Shown here: positions 10,796-21,186 of the stretch, piece after piece | How positions within the stretch are numbered: the first letter of the stretch is position 1 | How the letters are laid out: each line of letters starts with the position of its first letter | NCBI GenBank assembly: GCA_025667525.1 | Contig: CM046875.1 | Span: 118,534,340 to 118,598,339, forward strand | Source of the DNA: Glebionis coronaria | Taxonomy: Eukaryota > Streptophyta > Magnoliopsida > Asterales > Asteraceae | Direction: 5' to 3' | Length of the DNA: 64,000 bases | Notes under the pieces: model-generated | The model's database searches: none | Told to the model about the DNA's origin: nothing | The model's input: the letters and a program-made list of their open reading frames with translations, nothing else | Made by a program: the position numbers and the translations under genes

Positions 10796-11169
10796 ACGAT
10801 TCTATTTAAGCTCAATCTTGTTATTTTGCCCCTTGATCGTATTTTGAAATTCTTTTTTCAAAGTATCCATTAGTCCTTGAAAATTGTTTTGAAAAGCTTT
10901 TAGTTTTGCTTCTTTGTTTAGATGTAGCTTGACAAATCATTTTGATTATTGTTGTAAAAACCTTGATTGTTTTGATTACCATTAAATCCATTTCCTTGGT
11001 TAAAATTCTCTTGGTTACCACGGTTAAAATTGTTCCCATTGTTTCCATTGTTGTACCTATTTTGAACCGGTGGAAAACCCGGTGGAGCAACATGATTTTG
11101 ACGAGGAGCTTGACCGTTAGGGCCATAAGTTCCCGTCGCGGCAAAAGCACTAGCTTGATCAAACCCCGT
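10796..11169 (-). pseudogene. gag: E2 gag, C-terminal piece (cut off by E3)
   Basis: Reading inward from the E3 junction, the minus strand encodes FDQASAFAATGTYGPNG, then APPGFPPVQNRYNNGN and an Asn/Gly/Gln-rich stretch. This is the region just after the zinc knuckle in E1 and E4. A stop and frame changes at about 10918-10800 separate it from the protease frame. The first half of this gag is at 57749-58678. Confidence 0.82.
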
Positions 11170-11754
11170 TGATGACGTATTATCCCCAACCGGGTCATGA
11201 GCCCGGCCCACGGGTACTACCCGCATCCGGCCCGTTACTGTTGGGTTGGATTAATATAATTTAAGTTTATGGGCTTCGAATGAACAGTGGCCGCATACAT
11301 GTGTGCTGCCCACGGCCCGGCACGACAGATACAGGGTTAGACAGAATCATAATCTTATTATGATTGAGATTTACCCCAAAGTGGAGGATATACACTTACC
11401 ATAATTAAAAGATAATAATCAAACTAATTATGGCACTTATCCTTTGCTTGGGGCCAAAGCATTGGTGACAGCCCACTAGGGTTTCACCGCCTATATAAGG
11501 AACCCCAAGGGTTCCACAAAGGGAATACATTCTACATACTCTAAACTCACATCCGATTCTTAACCCTAACCGATTACTTACTCTCACGCCGAAGTCTAAT
11601 CGTGGGATACCTTCCCACGGTAAGCCTAACGCGTGTTGCTTTAGTGTGCAGGATCTCAGCAAGATAATTCACTTGGTGCAAGAGCCGGAGCCCAGCCAAC
11701 CCGAATTAACCCTAATTCGTGTCTAGCAAGGATCATCCAAATTTTGTATCAACA
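11170..11754 (+). repeat. E3 5' LTR
   Basis: The 585-base copy matches 57163-57744 (582 bases). Ends are TGATGACG and ...TATCAACA. It contains a TATA box, and the primer site starts one base after its end. Confidence 0.93.
11492..11498 (+). promoter_or_regulatory. TATA box of the E3 5' LTR
   Basis: CCGCCTATATAAGGAACC is a good plant TATA element. The 3' LTR has TATATAT at 57485-57491. Transcription would start near 11525. Confidence 0.7.
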
Positions 11755-11774
11755 AGTTGGCGCCATCAGTGGGA
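11755..11774 (+). other. E3 primer-binding site
   Basis: AGTTGGCGCCATCAGTGGGA follows the LTR. TTGGCGCC-NTC-GTGGGA sites are common in Tat-lineage elements. It differs from the Athila sites of E1, E2 and E4 after TGGCGCC. Confidence 0.75.
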
Positions 11775-11817
11775 CCAATACACTAAGCTAGAACAAATTT
11801 CATCTCGATCTCTTTCA

Positions 11818-13728
11818 ATGAAGAAAGGACATCCGCAAGGAAATCCTAGGAACACGAATCCTGCGAATCGGAAGTCCACAGGGGACGGGATACTCATCCC
11901 CACTCAGTCCCCTAGAAACCAAACAGGTGGACCGAATAACCGGAGTGTTTTTCAGCCTATGGGTGGGATAGGCACGTCCGCTAATACCCCACCACCAACC
12001 TCGACCATGGACAACCCTGACCCAGGGAGTGCGCCTAAGGCCCCTAACAAGGAGCCACACAGGTCATCAACGGAAGAAGAAGTGGAAGTCAAACCACTTA
12101 GTGACGAAGACCTTGCACGTGTTCTCACGCAGAACTTTGAGAGGATCGTCCCGGGTATCGCGTCAAGGTTAAACCTAGGTAGGAACCTCCAATCTAGGCT
12201 CAACTTTGGCAGGGCCGTGTCCGGCACCTCTCCTCAGACTCAAAAGAAGAAGAGGGCACGACCCCAGGAATGAAACCTCTTTGAGGAGAACCCTCAACCT
12301 CGGAATGTGTTCGAACGCATAGGGGATCGTGTTATGCAGGAACTACTACAATCTCGTGAAGAAGGAGATAGATCCGACGACTCAGCCGAACGGCCGAACT
12401 TGGAATTAACCAGGAACAATCGTCGTACAAGCGTGTGGGATAGGGTGAATACCGGGAAGAAGGCTCCTAGCTCTTCTCATAAAAGTGATCCTCATCCTAG
12501 AGGTGGGGCATCGCCCCCTTCCCCGGTCCATCAAGAGAAGATTCGGATGACCATCCACCCAAGCGTCGCCGACCTAAGCGTACTCCTCCACCACCATCGG
12601 ACGATGAGGGGTACTACGGTGGCCTTTACTATCATGAGGTGGGAGGGGAGACCTCTCCCGCCCATGGTGTGACCCTAATCTCTCCCGTCCATGGTGTGAT
12701 CCTAGGGAAGATCCTTTTACCCTCCACATACGGAATTACTCCGAGGATAAGAAGCGTCGCATGCCAGCGTGCGTCAAAACCTATGATGTGTCTGGTGATC
12801 CGGATGATCACCTAAAGATATTTGACACGTAGGCAAAAATCGAACGATGGCCCATGCATATATGGTGCCAGATGTTTAATTCAACCTTGATTGTCAATGC
12901 CCGTGATTTGTTTGAGGGACTCCCTCCCCGAAGCATCGATAGCTTCACTGAGCTGCGCACTGCGTTCAAAAACAATTATACTCACCGGAATAAGTATAAT
13001 AGGGATCCGGTCTCATTAGCAACCGTAAAGCAACGTCCTGGAGAATCTACGGAGGACTTCACGAAACGTTTCAATGACGAGTGCACGCGCACAAAAACGA
13101 TGTCGGAGCTCCTAAAAATTTCCGATTGCATGCATGCCATAACAGACAAGGAATTAATTAGGCGCCTCAATGACAAGCGACCGGAGAAGTATGACGAACT
13201 CATGGAAATGGTTAGGAACTTTGTAGAAGGAGAAACCGCGGTAGACGCGGCCTATCCTACAAAGGGAAACCACAGCTATCGATCGAACGACCAGTCCAGG
13301 AGACAGTCTGGTGGTCAAAGCAACCAAGGCAATGTAAGGGGGTCGGACTACAAGAGCCAAAACAAAGGAGGGCGGTCGGATGACAAATTCACCCCCCTAA
13401 AGATGACTGACCGGGACATCTTGTTGACAAAAGGGGCGAACTTCCCAAGGCCTCCCCCAATTACAACTCCGGTGGACCGTCGTCAAGGAAATCGCTTTTG
13501 CGAATTCCAAAACGACAAGGGCTACGACACGGAGGAATGCATCCAGCTCAAGAAGCACATTGAGTCACTGATCAAGTCAGGAAAACTCAAACATTTGGTC
13601 AAGGATTGGAATGACGGAAAGGATAACAAAAAGCATGATAAGAAGGATCCCCAAAAAGAAAAACCTTCGACTATATACATGATCCAATCTTGGCAGCGCC
13701 GCACAAAGCAGAAAATTAGTCAAAAATT
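11818..13728 (+). pseudogene. gag: E3 gag, broken
   Basis: The start is taken at ATG 11818, the first in-frame Met after the PBS. Reading runs to a TGA at 12271-12273, continues in the same frame from 12307, shifts near 12560, and resumes at 12854 in another frame. The gag core lies at about 12720-13240 (PMHIWCQMFNSTLI, LFEGLPPRSIDSF, KQRPGESTEDFTKRFNDEC). A basic linker follows. The Tat-type motif RFCEFQNDKGYDTEEC is at about 13495-13540; this is not a classic zinc knuckle. There are at least two stops and one or two frameshifts. The first 450 bases encode a Pro/Ser-rich region of no recognised domain. Confidence 0.87.
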
Positions 13729-14302
13729 TTCACGCGGCAGAGAAATCTCATTCCCTCCCATTACGGCAAGTGACGTGGCCGATGCACCTCTCACGATTGA
13801 GGTAAGCATTGGAACACACAATGTTCGTCGTATGTATGTGGATGGAGGGTCATCGACGGAAGTACTGTACGAACACTGTTTCGTACAGCTACGACCAGAA
13901 ATAAGAAGCCAATTGGTACCGGCCACGTCAGCGCTCATTGGCTTTAGTTGAGACACTATCTGGGCAATAGGACATATGCGTCTGCTAGTAACCATTGGGA
14001 ATGAAGAGTATTCCACCACGGCGTGGATGAACTTTATGGTGATACGCTCACACTCTCCATACAATGGGATCATAGGAAGACCAGGCATCCTGGCCATACG
14101 GACAGTCCCGTCCACAGCTCACGGAATGATTAAGTTCCCTGTGGAAGAGGGAATTGTTACCATCTACAACTCAATCATACCAGCGTCCGAATGCTACGCC
14201 GTGGCAACACCAGTCCTACCTATTCCCGTTAAGGAAGGATCACCACCCCAAACTGGAAGGTGGCAATCCATCCCGATTATCCGGAACAAGAGGTGTCCAT
14301 AG
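13729..14302 (+). pseudogene. pol: E3 protease
   Basis: The aspartic protease motif is MYVDGGSSTEVLYE at about 13832-13875, the D[GST]G-SS form typical of Tat elements. A TGA at 13949-13951 falls in the GFS-ETIW motif, where family members have Gly; the same frame goes on to IIGRPGILAIR at about 14070, the flap-distal motif. It ends at a TAG at 14300-14302. One nonsense change separates it from an open frame with gag's last segment. Confidence 0.83.
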
Positions 14303-15350
14303 GGGGAACACTCTCAGATAATGGCAAGAGGGCCATGTGCTCTCTTTTAAAAGTAAACATGGATGTATTCGCATGGGAGCCCAAGCATTAGACAGGTGTG
14401 CCGCGTTCGATAGCAGAACATAAACTTCAAATCCGCCAGGGATATCCTCCTGTTAAGCAAAAGAAGCGTGGTCAAGCACCAGAGCGCAACCAAGTAATAC
14501 TGGATGAAGTACGGAACTTAGTAAACGCAGGAATTACGCGCGAGGTATACTACCACGAGTGGTTATCCAACCCGGTCATGGTCAAGAAGCATGACGGGAG
14601 CTAGCGCATGTGCGTGGACTTCACGGACCTGAATAAAGCTTGTCCGCATGATTGCTATCCGTTACCAGAAATTGATTGGAAGGTGGAATCCCTATGTGGG
14701 TATCCTTTCAAGTGTTTTTTAGATGCGTACAAAGGGTACCACCAGGTCCAGATGGCGGAAGAAGATGAGTAGAAGACGGCGTTTCATACTAGTCAGGGCG
14801 TGTACTATTACAAAAAATGCCGTTCGGACTAAAGAACGCCAGGGCGACATATCAGCGACTTGTTGATAAAGCCTTCGACTCACAGATAGGCCGCAACCTT
14901 GAGGTCTACGTTGACGATCTAGTCATCAAAAGTCATACGGAGGAGGCACTTCTCCCTGACGTCCAGGAGACGTTTGACACATTGAGGAGAATCAACATGA
15001 AACTGAATCCAAAAAAATGCACGTTTGGGGCAACTGAAGGGATGTTCCTTGGATACATGATTGATCCAAACGGAATCAAGCCTTGCCCGGAAAAGATAGA
15101 CGCGGTGATACAGTTACCATCTCCTTAGACACGAAAAGAGGTGCAATCATTAAATGGAAAGCTGGCCAGGCTAAACAGGTTCCTGACGAAGTCCGCAGAG
15201 AAATCATTACCTCTATTCAAGACACTCAAGAAATGCATAAAGAAAGGAGATTTCCGCTGGACAAAGGAGGCAGAAGAGGCCTTTAAGCAGCTTAAACAAC
15301 ACCTCGCAACTCTTCCTATGCTAGTTGCTCCCCGGCCTAAGGAAGAGCTC
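14303..15350 (+). pseudogene. pol: E3 reverse transcriptase and start of RNase H, cut by E4
   Basis: RT motifs are in order: KKRGQAPERNQVILDEV, then NPVMVKKHDGS followed by TAG at 14602-14604 where Trp is expected, MCVDFTDLNKACP, FLDAYKGYHQVQMAEEDE followed by TAG, MPFGLKNARATYQRLVD, and the catalytic VYVDDLVIKS at about 14905-14935. A +1 shift occurs at a run of A near 14810. A stop at 15126-15128 precedes the connection region (SLNGKLARLNRF). The piece ends at RPKEEL, where E4 is inserted in AGCTC (15346-15350). The continuation is at 38887. Confidence 0.88.
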
Positions 15351-15920
15351 TAATGTTGGTATTTTTGTGTTCAATTAAGTTCGTTTTCCTCGACTCACTC
15401 GAATTGATTTCCAATTAAACGTAAGATTAATTGTTCTTGGTAAAACGTACTCTTTTTGGTATTTTAAAAACTTTTAAGAAAAACTATTTAATTAAAAACT
15501 AATTAATCTAATTAAAAGGAAAATCTTTAATTAAAAATACTTGATTAAAACTAATTAACTATTTTAAAACTATTTAAATAAATTTGAATACTAATTTAAA
15601 ATAAAACTTAAATCTAATAATTTTATTAATTTCTACTAAAACCTTTTTAAATGAAATCTATTTAAAACTATTTTTAAATAAAACTAAACTAATTGAAAAC
15701 TAATTAAAAAAAAAACTAAATTTAAAAACAATTTAAATTTCTAAATAGTAATTAAATTTTTTTTACTTTTTTATTTTTCTAAAACTTTACAAAAGAAAAC
15801 TTATATAAAACCTAAATAAAATTAATTAAAAAAACTTATAATTAAACCTATTAATTAAACTGACAGCCTTAAGTAACCTATTTTAATTAAATAAAGCGTA
15901 ACAAAACACAAATAAGGGTC

Positions 15921-15993
15921 AAGCCGAGACGGTTAACTTGCTGGGCTGTTGAGCTAAAGGTCAGGGGTTCGAGACCCAACATGGACGATTTTT
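15921..15993 (+). other. tRNA-like block with Pol III boxes in the E4 left LTR
   Basis: A-box-like AAGCCGAGACGG is at 15921-15932, B box GGTTCGAGACC at 15966-15976 and TTTTT at 15989-15993. The GCCGAGACGGTTAA stretch resembles the D arm of class II tRNAs such as Leu/Ser. It is antisense to the element, and at the same place in the LTR as the block in E2. Confidence 0.62.
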
Positions 15994-16883
15994 GTTTATA
16001 TTTTTTTTTTTATTTTTGGAAAATTTAAAAATGAAGGCAGATAAAACCACTCAGACCAAATGGGTCTGAGCTTAATACAGATAAGCTATAATAACAATAT
16101 AAGCAGCAAATAAGAAAACCATAATCAAATAAGCTAGACTAAAAAAATAAGCAAATAAAGTTAAAACTAGAAATAAGCTAGTCTAAATTAGAACAAAATC
16201 AAATAAGCCGCCTTAGAAACTAATCAGTAATAAGCAGATAAATATAAGACTTAAAAAATAAGCAAATCAAAACACTAACTGAAATAAGCAAAACTCAAAT
16301 ACTAAATCAACAAACTCAAATTCAAAAAAAAAAGTAAACTAAGCAGATCCAACAAACTCAATATCCAAACAGTAATACAATTTAAACAAAACTTATAAAT
16401 CGAAACTTAAGCAAACATAAAAATTAATCTAAAAACTTAACATAAAAATAAAAAAAGGGAAAGAACCTGGTGACGAATCCTTTGCGATGAAGGATGGGCG
16501 CTGAGCCTCCTTAATATCTAAACCGAAACCGACTCCTTAACCATCAACACATTCTTCATCGAAAAACAAAATAGTAACACTATCTTCGAACCAATAATCA
16601 ACTCTACTAATAGAACCAGTTTTAATTTAAAACTTCCAGTGGGGAAGTTTTTTCTACCAAGATTTACTTAATATTATTTAATCCAAAAACAGATAAAAAA
16701 ATTAAATAGTAGGAAACTTTAAATAATTAAAGAGACAATATTAAACTAAATAAAACTTTTATTAATAATTGAAATTTGATTACAAAACTGAAAAAAAAAA
16801 TTACAATAAACCTAAAATCTAATTTTTGCATAAAATAAAATAAAAATTAAAAATGGCACACCCTAACATTACAGATTGAGGGG

Positions 16884-16891
16884 TTTTTATA
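16884..16891 (-). promoter_or_regulatory. TATA box of the E4 left LTR
   Basis: The minus strand reads CTATAAAAACCCCTC, nearly the same word as in the E2 LTRs. Confidence 0.6.
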
Positions 16892-17956
16892 GGAAAACCC
16901 TAAAAACTCTCTTGGTGAACTTGGTGATCACGTCTTGCAATCAGGGCCGTCCAACCTTCTCTTCTCTTCTTTTTCTTCAATCAACGGTTGAGATAAACAT
17001 CATCCTCACACGGATTGCCAGGATGGATGAAAGTGTGTTTGTTGTGTTTGTTTCCTGCTGACTTGTCTTGACTTAATTGGAGAAATGGTTGTGGTGATTA
17101 GTTACAACCAATCAGAAAAGGTGAAGGAGCCACGTAGATGATGAGGACCACATCGTGTTCTTCCCGAAATAAGGGGGAATTAATCCCCTTCGTGTGAATC
17201 ACACGAATCAAGCAAAAGCCCCAATTTTAATTGGGTAATTTTTGTGATATAGGTGAATTAGGGTTTGGGATTGGGTAAAAAAGAAACTGTGTTTATTTTT
17301 TGGTGAGAGAGAGGGTGATACATAGAATGTATCAAAGGAATAATAAAGAGTGTGTGGGTGAGGGTTAACCAGGGTAAACACAAAACAAAGTTTATAACTT
17401 TGTTTTTTTACCGTCCCTTATTTAGCAAATGGGCTTGGCCCAAAACAATTTTCAACCGTATCTCCTTTTCTTTGTGCAAATGGCCTTGGGCCTTAAAATT
17501 AAACTCCCATTCGTTTTTTTGTTATTGAATTGGGCCATTTGGGCTTTTGTTGTGAAAAATGGAAAACAAGTTTTCACTTTTGGGCTTTTTGGGCCCAATA
17601 CCCAAATGTGGGACCCACTTGGCCCAAATGTCTTCATAAATATCAAATCCGCTAAAAACAAACTCAATTTTGGCTTCGTTGATCATTTCTTCTGAACCCG
17701 TGTCGATTTTGCCGACTTTCGTGATCTTTGGTTCACTTTTGGTTTCTTGACTTTGTCTTTGTCTCTTTCTTGGACTTTTCTTCAACATTTGACCGTGAAA
17801 TCCCGTGTTTTCTTTCCTTTTATTCTTTTGTATCTACTTCACACAAAAAAACACAAAACCACGCGTAATTCCAGCTTTTACGATATTAAACACATGATTA
17901 GGTCTTATTTTTCTTTGATTTTAGTGGTAAAAGGATAAGTGTTTACACACTTATTA

Positions 17957-17975
17957 AATCCCCTACACTTGACCA
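17957..17975 (-). other. E4 polypurine tract
   Basis: On the minus strand AAGTGTAGGGGATTT abuts the TAATAAGTGTG end of the 3' LTR. It supports both the orientation and the TA terminus. Confidence 0.75.
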
Positions 17976-19946
17976 TTGCAATGACCCCATGTAATGCATA
18001 GTTTTAAAGCATAAAGTTACATTTTTCTTATAATTAACCCATTATGGCCTTTATTAGGATATACTATCACTATTATGATGAAAAGATAAAAACTTTAAAG
18101 GAAACAAAACTTATAACAATATATTAACTTGGAAATTATTTGATAGAAGAAACTTGTAAAGAAATCTAAGACTTAAATTAGGGCTTTGGTGTCATGAATA
18201 TTAATCACCCTCAAGTTTCACGTTCCCCATACCAAGCTTAAAAACAAGATCATTGTTTACCATAAGTTGTTAGGTTAAAACCACTTATATAAGACAATTG
18301 TGTAATACTCTTTCTCCAATTCCTAAGTTGTATCTCTAGCTTTTAAGGATTGTCATTCACCCGTAGGCTCATTTGACTTATTTTGATAATTATTAGTCCA
18401 AAAATGAAGGCAAAACGGTGCAAACCCGACACTCAAAACCTAACCTCGTCCTAAAAAACGTTGTCACTAAAGTAAGCCCACATCAAGGATGATTTAACAC
18501 GATTTGGGGAATAAATTCCCGGATCCAAAATTTGGCCAATAGTACTACTTATTAATTATTCCTCCAAAGTCATGTTGACTTTATGTGGAGTTTAGCAAGT
18601 TTACATCATATACCCTTGGGCTCTTTAAGATGTAAAAATGCTCCTCATCTATTGTCCACACCCTAAGGCTCCTTGAACGATAAACGAGGGAATTGATTTT
18701 TGATCAATTTTTATTCAACACTTACCATGCCATACACCCTAAGGCTCTAATGACAAGGTTCGTGCTACATGCCCCACACCCTAAGGCTCCTTGAGGTCAT
18801 GTTTTAATCTTATTATTTATTTATTTATGATATATATAGTAGGCCAAATTCCACGGTCCCATGGTCTGAATACCCCCTACTTAGTGGTTATGAGCCACCT
18901 TAGTCGGAAGTCCACAACGCTGGCACCCTCAATGTGTTCATGCTTTAATTACAAGGAGAATAAAGATTTGGCTAAGAGTTAAGATATCGAATCTACACCG
19001 CAAAAATCCTCATTTATTAAGCAATTAAATATACAAGCAGGAAGAAAGAGCCACAAAAAATCATATAAGCAAGAATTAACCCTTAAACTTATTATCAACT
19101 CTATCATCTCTCGTTCTCCACAATTTAAAGTCTTAAGGAATGAGACTCGTGGATGCTTAGCCTAATAAACCAATTAATGTCCATATGGTACTAGCTAGAA
19201 TAAACTTGGATAAGTAAACTCGGGTTGAGTCAAAATATTCACGACGGGCCTAATATATCAAAGATATCTAAACTTGTTAAAACCATTTTATTCATTTATT
19301 TATATATTATTTTTTTTATCTTTTTTACTTTATTCTTGAAATGGAAAATATAAATACGATGCGATGACAAAAGGAAAGAAAATAATGGAAATACTACTAG
19401 GCCAAAATAGATCAAAATTTTTGAAAAATGTTGAAATTTTTTTAATTTTCCGGTTAAATGGGGTCAAATTCATGGAAAAGCCCACTAAAATTCGATAGAA
19501 GTCCCCCTACACTTAATAAAACATTGTCCTCAATGTTTAAGCATGTGGGAGAATAAACTCCCCGACACTTAGGACACTGAGTACGTTGTTTAAATCGAGC
19601 TAAGGAAGAGACAACTAAAGTGATTACATGTATTCAACTTATTTATATACATGTATGAATCACAATAGCAAAAACTTATCGAAGAAACCGGGTACACGGG
19701 AACACGGGTCACGTCAAAAACACCAAAAATGGATCATTAAAGCACATGCCCCTGCACACAACATCACAACACAAACAACCTACTTGGCTCTCCCCTACAC
19801 TTGTTGGTGGAAATGGGTGAAAGTGAAAAAGGGTGGAAAGGATGGAAAAAGGTAAAAATCTTACCTAGTTAAACGATGCTTGATTTATTTATCACGAGTC
19901 TCTAGCTCGACTCGAATTCCCGAATATCATCATTCAAATGGGAAAA
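17976..19946 (-). other. E4 3' noncoding region with the GGCTC motif
   Basis: No credible coding. Five copies of ACCCTAAGGCTC or close variants lie at about 18358, 18611, 18658, 18735 and 18776 (+ strand view). The block at about 18465-18560 matches E2 at about 7185-7285. An AT-rich stretch near 19280-19340 holds nothing I recognise. Confidence 0.72.
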
Positions 19947-21186
19947 TCATGGGAAAACCGAGATTTTCAAAGGAGGAAAATCTCTCCATGATAAAGGGTG
20001 AAACAAAGTCATATAAGGAATACCCCATGAAAATCCACCCGGGTCAAACACATGATTTCCATCACGAAAGGAAATAAACCTCGAGGTGGTAAAATCACAC
20101 AAGGCAAAGAAAAGTGGGGTACCCTTGGTCAAAAATTTCTTACGAGGAAAGGTGTTATGGTGATATGGAAATGATAGCACGAAAGTCTCTATTCCGGGAT
20201 CAAACACCGATTCCTTAACGGGAAAATAGCAAGAGGTGTTGAAATTTAAGCTCAAAATATCATCATAATCCAAAGTGGGAAAGTCGTCCTCTTCCAAACT
20301 CGATGTGAAAATATAAGTATCATCGGAGTCATAGGAAAACTCATCCTCGTGAGGAAAATAGGTATTTAGAAAGATATCTAAATCCTCCTCAAATGGAATG
20401 TCCTCTAAAGTAGGAATGATCTCTAAGAGTGGAGGAGCCTCCTCAAAAGTCATGACTTCTAAAATTGGAGTATAAAAGTCAAAAGGAGTCTCCATGGAAG
20501 AATCACTCATAGAGATATGAGGTGCATTAAGATCATGGGGTGGGTCATCAAAGTTAATGAGATCACTTAAAGAAGTGTCATCATTGTAGGTATCAAAGAT
20601 TGGTGGATCAAAAATGGGTGGGTCAAAAGTAGGTGGGTCAAAAGATGGGTCGTCTAAACCGAAGATAGTGTGATCACTTAAAGAAGTGTCATCACTATAA
20701 GTATCGTAAATAGGAGTTTCAAAAATTTGAGGCTCTAAGGGAAGGGATGAAGTTATCACAAAATCATTTTGATTAGACTTTTGAATTCCAAAAGGATTAA
20801 TAAAAATCTCTCCATTATCATAATTAAGAACATCAATCATATTGACCGACTCTTTTCCATTTGATTTTGTTGTGATTTTTCCCATTATAAAAACTTGTTG
20901 TTCATCCCTAACCCTAAGAATTAACTCCCCTTCGGCCACATCAACTAAGGCTCTTCCAGATCGTAAGAATGGTCTACCAAGTATTAACGGAATACGAGGA
21001 TCCATCTCATAGTCGACGACGACAAAGTCCAAGGGAAAAGTGAATGTACCAACTCGAACAAAAACGTCTTCGGTAATACCAACGGGGTATGCGAGAGTTC
21101 TATTAGCTAATTCGAGAGTCATGCGAGTCGGTACAAGATCGGGTAATGATAATTGTTTCCATACCGAGAGTGGCATAAGATTGATG
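19947..21186 (-). pseudogene. E4 protease with acidic tail and two VFDP motifs
   Basis: The 409-codon frame starts at the Met just after the protease active site (MPLSVWKQLSLPDL). The ALADLG half lies in the next frame upstream; two bases are missing between them at about 21187-21192. RIPLILGRPFL is near residue 60. The tail is acidic and has a FDPP repeat block at about residues 178-196, flanked by two copies of a DTY-DDTSLSD unit. VFDP occurs near residue 324 (ESVFDPGIE) and residue 375 (HVFDPGGFSWG), then the frame ends. The layout matches the E2 tail ORF, where the two motifs are 66 residues apart instead of 51. Confidence 0.8.

Larger units (their letters stand above)
15351..17956 (-). 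repeat. E4 3' LTR (left copy), with unusual TA ends
   Basis: The 2606 bases match 36267-38881. With the exact AGCTC flank the ends are TAATGTTGG and ...CACTTATTA, not TG...CA. Both copies have these ends. It holds the tRNA-like block at 15921-15993 and a TATA box at 16884-16891. ORFs in it such as 17522-17788 (minus) recur in the other copy and have no recognised domain. Confidence 0.92.

Noticed and set aside
17522..17788. 88-codon minus-strand ORF in the E4 LTR, repeated at 38447-38713
   Set aside because: Its presence twice follows from LTR duplication; no domain, and another frame covers the same bases.
15354..17956. Reading the E4 LTR as TG...CA from TGTTGG
   Set aside because: It would leave no matching target duplication, whereas the TAAT/ATTA ends give a perfect AGCTC.
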